Shown one piece after another: positions 61,609 through 64,000 of a DNA stretch of 64,000 bases. The notes under the pieces are model-generated. The model did no database searches. It worked only from the letters and a program-made list of their open reading frames with translations, and was not told where the DNA came from. The stretch is from Streptomyces pilosus (GTDB lineage: Bacteria; Actinomycetota; Actinomycetes; Streptomycetales; Streptomycetaceae): positions 124,001-188,000 of the forward strand of contig NZ_BMTU01000004.1 of the NCBI RefSeq assembly GCF_014649835.1, in the 5' to 3' direction. Each line of letters begins with the position of its first letter. Positions within the stretch are counted from its first letter, which is position 1. A program made the position numbers and the translations under genes.

Positions 61609-61850
61609 GGGGCGGCGCCCGGCCGGACACGGCGTGACACAGCTCACGGAGGCAGACGGCCGGATCTTGGAATGCGCGGCCCGCCGTGCTTGCTGCCTCC
61701 CTTGTGGGCGCGCTCCGCCCATGGGCCTGCCCTCTTCCGGGGGTCGCCGGGCAACGGTGCTCAGCGCGACCGGCCACGAGCGCCGGGGACGACCTCGGTC
61801 CTTCCCCTCCCTCGATCCGGCCCGCTGTCTTCGAAAGGTTCCACCGCACC

Positions 61851-63074
61851 ATGCCCCTGGCTCTGCTGGCCCTGGCCGTCGTCGCGTTCGGCCTCGGCAC
61901 GACCGAGTTCGCCACCATGGGGCTGCTGCCCCAGATCGCCGACGGGGTCGGCGTCTCCGTACCGGACGCCGGCAACCTCGTCTCCGCCTACGCGCTCGGT
62001 GTCGTCATCGGCGCACCGGTGCTGACGGGCATCGGTGCGCGCATGCCCCACAAGCGGCTGCTGCTGCTCCTGACCGGGCTGTTCGTCGTCGGCAACGTGG
62101 CGTCCGCGCTCGCGCCCACCTACGGCACGCTCTTCGGCGCGCGCTTCCTGACGGGGCTGCCGCACGGGGCGCTGTTCGGCGTGGGTGCCGTCGTGGCCTC
62201 CCGGCTGGTCGCCCCCGACCGGGCCGCGCGCGCCGTCTCGAAGATGTTCCTCGGACTCACCGTCGCGAACATCGTCGGCGTCCCGGCCGGCACGGCCCTC
62301 GGCCAGCAGCTGGGCTGGCGGTCCGCCTTCCTCGCGATCGCCGTCATCGGGCTCGCCGCCCTCGCCGCGCTGGCCCTCTTCGTCCCCCACCAGCCCCGCG
62401 CCGGACAGTCCGGCATCCGCCACGAGCTGCGGGCGATGGGCAACCGGCAGGTCGCCATCGGCCTGGCCGTCGCCGTGGTCGGCTTCGGCGGCTTCTTCGC
62501 CGTCTACAGCTACCTGGTGCCGATCCTGACCAACGTGACGGGCATCTCCGAGTCCTCGACCACGCTGGTGCTCGCGCTCTACGGCGTCGGCATGACGCTC
62601 GGCACGCTGGTCGCGGGCCCGCTCACGGACCGTGCCCTGCGGCCGACCCTGTACGCGGGCCTCGCCCTGCTCGCCGCGGCACTGGTGACGTTCTCCTTCA
62701 CCGTGCACAGCACCTGGCCCGCCCTGGTGACGATCACCTTCATCGGCGCGCTGGGCTCCCTCATCACCACGCCGGTCCAGATGCTGCTCATGGCGAAGGC
62801 GAAGGACGCCCCGACGATGGCGGCGGCCTCCAACCACTCCGCCTTCAACCTGGCCAACGCGGGCGGCGCGTGGCTGGGCGGTCTCGCCCTCTCGGCGGGC
62901 TGGGGCTGGACCTCCCCCGCCCTGGTCGGCGCCGTCCTCGCCGTGGCCGGCCTCGGCCTCGCCCTGACGGGCGGCCTGCTGAACCGGGGCGAGGGCCGCT
63001 CCGAGGTGATCACCTCGTCCGACGGGACTCCCGCGGGGGCCGGCCGGGTCACGGCGGGGTACCACTCGGACTGA
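61851..63074 (+). CDS. MFS transporter, DHA1 (AraJ/Cml type)
   Basis: A 407-residue, 12-TM transporter. TM1 GLGTTEFATMGLLPQIA is the AraJ/chloramphenicol-exporter signature; motif A is GIGARMPHKRLL; later GVPAGTALGQQLGWRSAFL is the motif-C-like region. Probable drug or sugar efflux. ATG 61851 has GAAAGG upstream. The 242 nt before it show no second gene. Confidence 0.9.
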   Translation: MPLALLALAVVAFGLGTTEFATMGLLPQIADGVGVSVPDAGNLVSAYALGVVIGAPVLTGIGARMPHKRLLLLLTGLFVVGNVASALAPTYGTLFGARFLTGLPHGALFGVGAVVASRLVAPDRAARAVSKMFLGLTVANIVGVPAGTALGQQLGWRSAFLAIAVIGLAALAALALFVPHQPRAGQSGIRHELRAMGNRQVAIGLAVAVVGFGGFFAVYSYLVPILTNVTGISESSTTLVLALYGVGMTLGTLVAGPLTDRALRPTLYAGLALLAAALVTFSFTVHSTWPALVTITFIGALGSLITTPVQMLLMAKAKDAPTMAAASNHSAFNLANAGGAWLGGLALSAGWGWTSPALVGAVLAVAGLGLALTGGLLNRGEGRSEVITSSDGTPAGAGRVTAGYHSD

Positions 63075-63080
63075 CCGCGC

Positions 63081-63740
63081 TCACGCCGACCCGGCCGCCC
63101 AGCCGATCCCGCCGCGCAGGTGGGCGCGGAAGGCGGGGTCGGCGTAGGCGTCGGCGGCATGGCCGAGCGCGGTGTAGAACACCCGCCCCGCGCCCTGCTC
63201 CCGGCACCACGCCAGGGGGTGGTCGGAGCCCATCCCGCCGCCCTCGTACGACGACTCGTCGGCGGAGACGAGGACCCGCACGGCGGGACGCGGGCTGGTG
63301 CGGAAGTCGTACCACTCGTCGGTGAACTCCCACACGGCCGGCAGGTGCCGGGTCGCCGGGTGGCCCCGGTCCTCGACGACGGCGCGGCCCGGCTGGAGGG
63401 CCGGGTGGCGGTCGAAGCGGGCGCCGAGCAGTTCGCCGTAGTACGGCCAGTCGTACTCCGTGCAGGCGGCGGCGTGCACCCCGGCGAACCCGCCGCCCCC
63501 GTCCACGTACGCCGCGAGCCGCTCGCGTCCGGCCGGGGTGAGGACCTCGCCGCTGGTGGAGAGGAACACCACGGCCGCGTAACCGTCGAGCGGCCGCTCG
63601 AGGACGGCCGGGTCCTCGGTGGCGTCGACGTCGAAGACACCGAGCCCGCGCAGGGCGGCGACACCGGCGGGGATGGAGTCGTGCCGGTAGTCGGCGGTGC
63701 GGGTGTACACGAGGAGGGCGGTGCGGGCGGGGGCGGTCAT
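63081..63740 (-). CDS. ThuA-domain protein
   Basis: A 219-residue class-I-amidotransferase-fold protein: LLVYTRTADYRHDSIPAGVA, YAAVVFLSTSGEVLTPAGRE, GFAGVHAAACTEYDWPYYGE, and GMGSDHPLAWCREQGAGRVF. ThuA proteins act in trehalose and sugar metabolism as lyases/isomerases. ATG 63740 (MTAPARTALL) rather than the longer upstream frame, since it begins with the conserved strand. Converges with the MFS gene. Confidence 0.88.
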   Translation of the reverse strand: MTAPARTALLVYTRTADYRHDSIPAGVAALRGLGVFDVDATEDPAVLERPLDGYAAVVFLSTSGEVLTPAGRERLAAYVDGGGGFAGVHAAACTEYDWPYYGELLGARFDRHPALQPGRAVVEDRGHPATRHLPAVWEFTDEWYDFRTSPRPAVRVLVSADESSYEGGGMGSDHPLAWCREQGAGRVFYTALGHAADAYADPAFRAHLRGGIGWAAGSA

Positions 63741-63867
63741 GCGCGAGAGCCTATGCGGCGGTCCGCCCCGGTCCGCCCGCCCCGCCCCGCCCAGCGAGGC
63801 CGTCCCGCCGGGGGCGTGTCCGATTCCTTCAAGACCGCCGCGCCGGGGCGGCCCTACGGTGGACCGC

Positions 63868-64000
63868 ATGAGTGCACGATTCGATGCCATCGGGATGGTC
63901 GTCTCGGACATGGCGGCCTCCGTCGCCTTCTACCGGCGGCTGGGGTTCGCCTTCCCCGAGGGGGCCGAGACGCAGGGACACGTGGAGGCCGGACTGCCGG
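63868..64000 (+). CDS. VOC (glyoxalase/bleomycin-resistance) protein, 3' end outside window
   Basis: The first 44 residues are present (MSARFDAIGMVVSDMAASVA, FYRRLGFAFPEGAE): a beta-alpha-beta VOC module start with the DM..SVAFYRRLGF signature. Cut by the window end. ATG 63868. Metal-dependent vicinal-oxygen-chelate enzymes or binding proteins; specificity unknown. Confidence 0.75.
   Translation, partial: MSARFDAIGMVVSDMAASVAFYRRLGFAFPEGAETQGHVEAGLP

Noticed and set aside
61634..61850. Possible small Cys-containing peptide (MTQLTEADGRILECAAR) before the MFS gene
   Set aside because: Weak RBS, no clear stop before the MFS gene in that frame, no family; treated as non-coding leader.

Overview
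The window is Streptomyces chromosome. It is extremely GC-rich, third codon positions are almost all G or C, GTG starts are common, and many genes overlap by 4 nt (ATGA/GTGA). It carries Streptomyces hallmarks: a DUF397/XRE pair, DUF2637, several SpoIIE/PP2C phosphatases with RsbW-like kinases, and an alditol oxidase closely resembling AldO of S. coelicolor (SCO6147). It looks like stable chromosomal sequence. I saw no rRNA, tRNA, CRISPR array, transposase, prophage gene or plasmid origin.

Layout. 1-4.5 kb: the C-terminal end of a LuxR-type regulator, a winged-helix (AlkZ-like) protein, and a pyruvyl-transferase-like gene. 4.6-10.1 kb: a tightly coupled minus-strand operon of six genes (GT2, heptose-bisphosphate-phosphatase-like HAD, two GT9, two GT2), probably making a surface glycan; a lipoprotein deacetylase diverges from it. 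11.2-18.8 kb: a purine-catabolism block with a three-subunit xanthine dehydrogenase, XdhC and a divergent PucR regulator. 18.9-24.5 kb: a TPR protein behind a Rex-like site, a FadR-type GntR regulator, a FhuF-like iron reductase behind a clear iron box, DUF2637, an RsbW-like kinase and a secreted protein. 24.7-30.4 kb: an HTH-TM sensor, PoxB, a PP2C protein and DUF456. 30.4-33.6 kb: alkylation repair (Ogt plus Ada-AlkA) and RsgA with a structured leader.

33.7-41.0 kb: a one-chain protein joining sigma-like, zf-HC2, membrane and CBM2 segments; an unusual CX8CX2C radical SAM enzyme divergent from alditol oxidase; a Tat-exported PHP phosphoesterase with a His-rich head; and a DinB-fold protein. 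41.2-47.4 kb: a decayed gluconokinase, a SpoIIE phosphatase, a class II glutamine amidotransferase, and a run of small membrane or stress-type genes (DUF7144, SHOCT, HdeD, DUF2252). 47.5-53.3 kb: a MalT-like LuxR regulator with an MFS exporter and a membrane protein, then homocysteine methyltransferase. 53.3-58.8 kb: a PAS-SpoIIE phosphatase, an RsbW-like kinase, an XRE/DUF397 pair and, directly behind it, a broken AlkD-like gene. 58.8-64 kb: carboxylesterase and LacI around a palindromic operator, an MFS transporter, ThuA and the start of a VOC protein.

Themes: redox and nutrient control (PucR/XDH, Rex-like site, iron box, PoxB), DNA alkylation repair (Ogt, Ada-AlkA, AlkZ-like, broken AlkD), partner-switching signalling, and envelope glycan work. 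All functions are read from sequence and family knowledge; nothing was searched or computed beyond reading.
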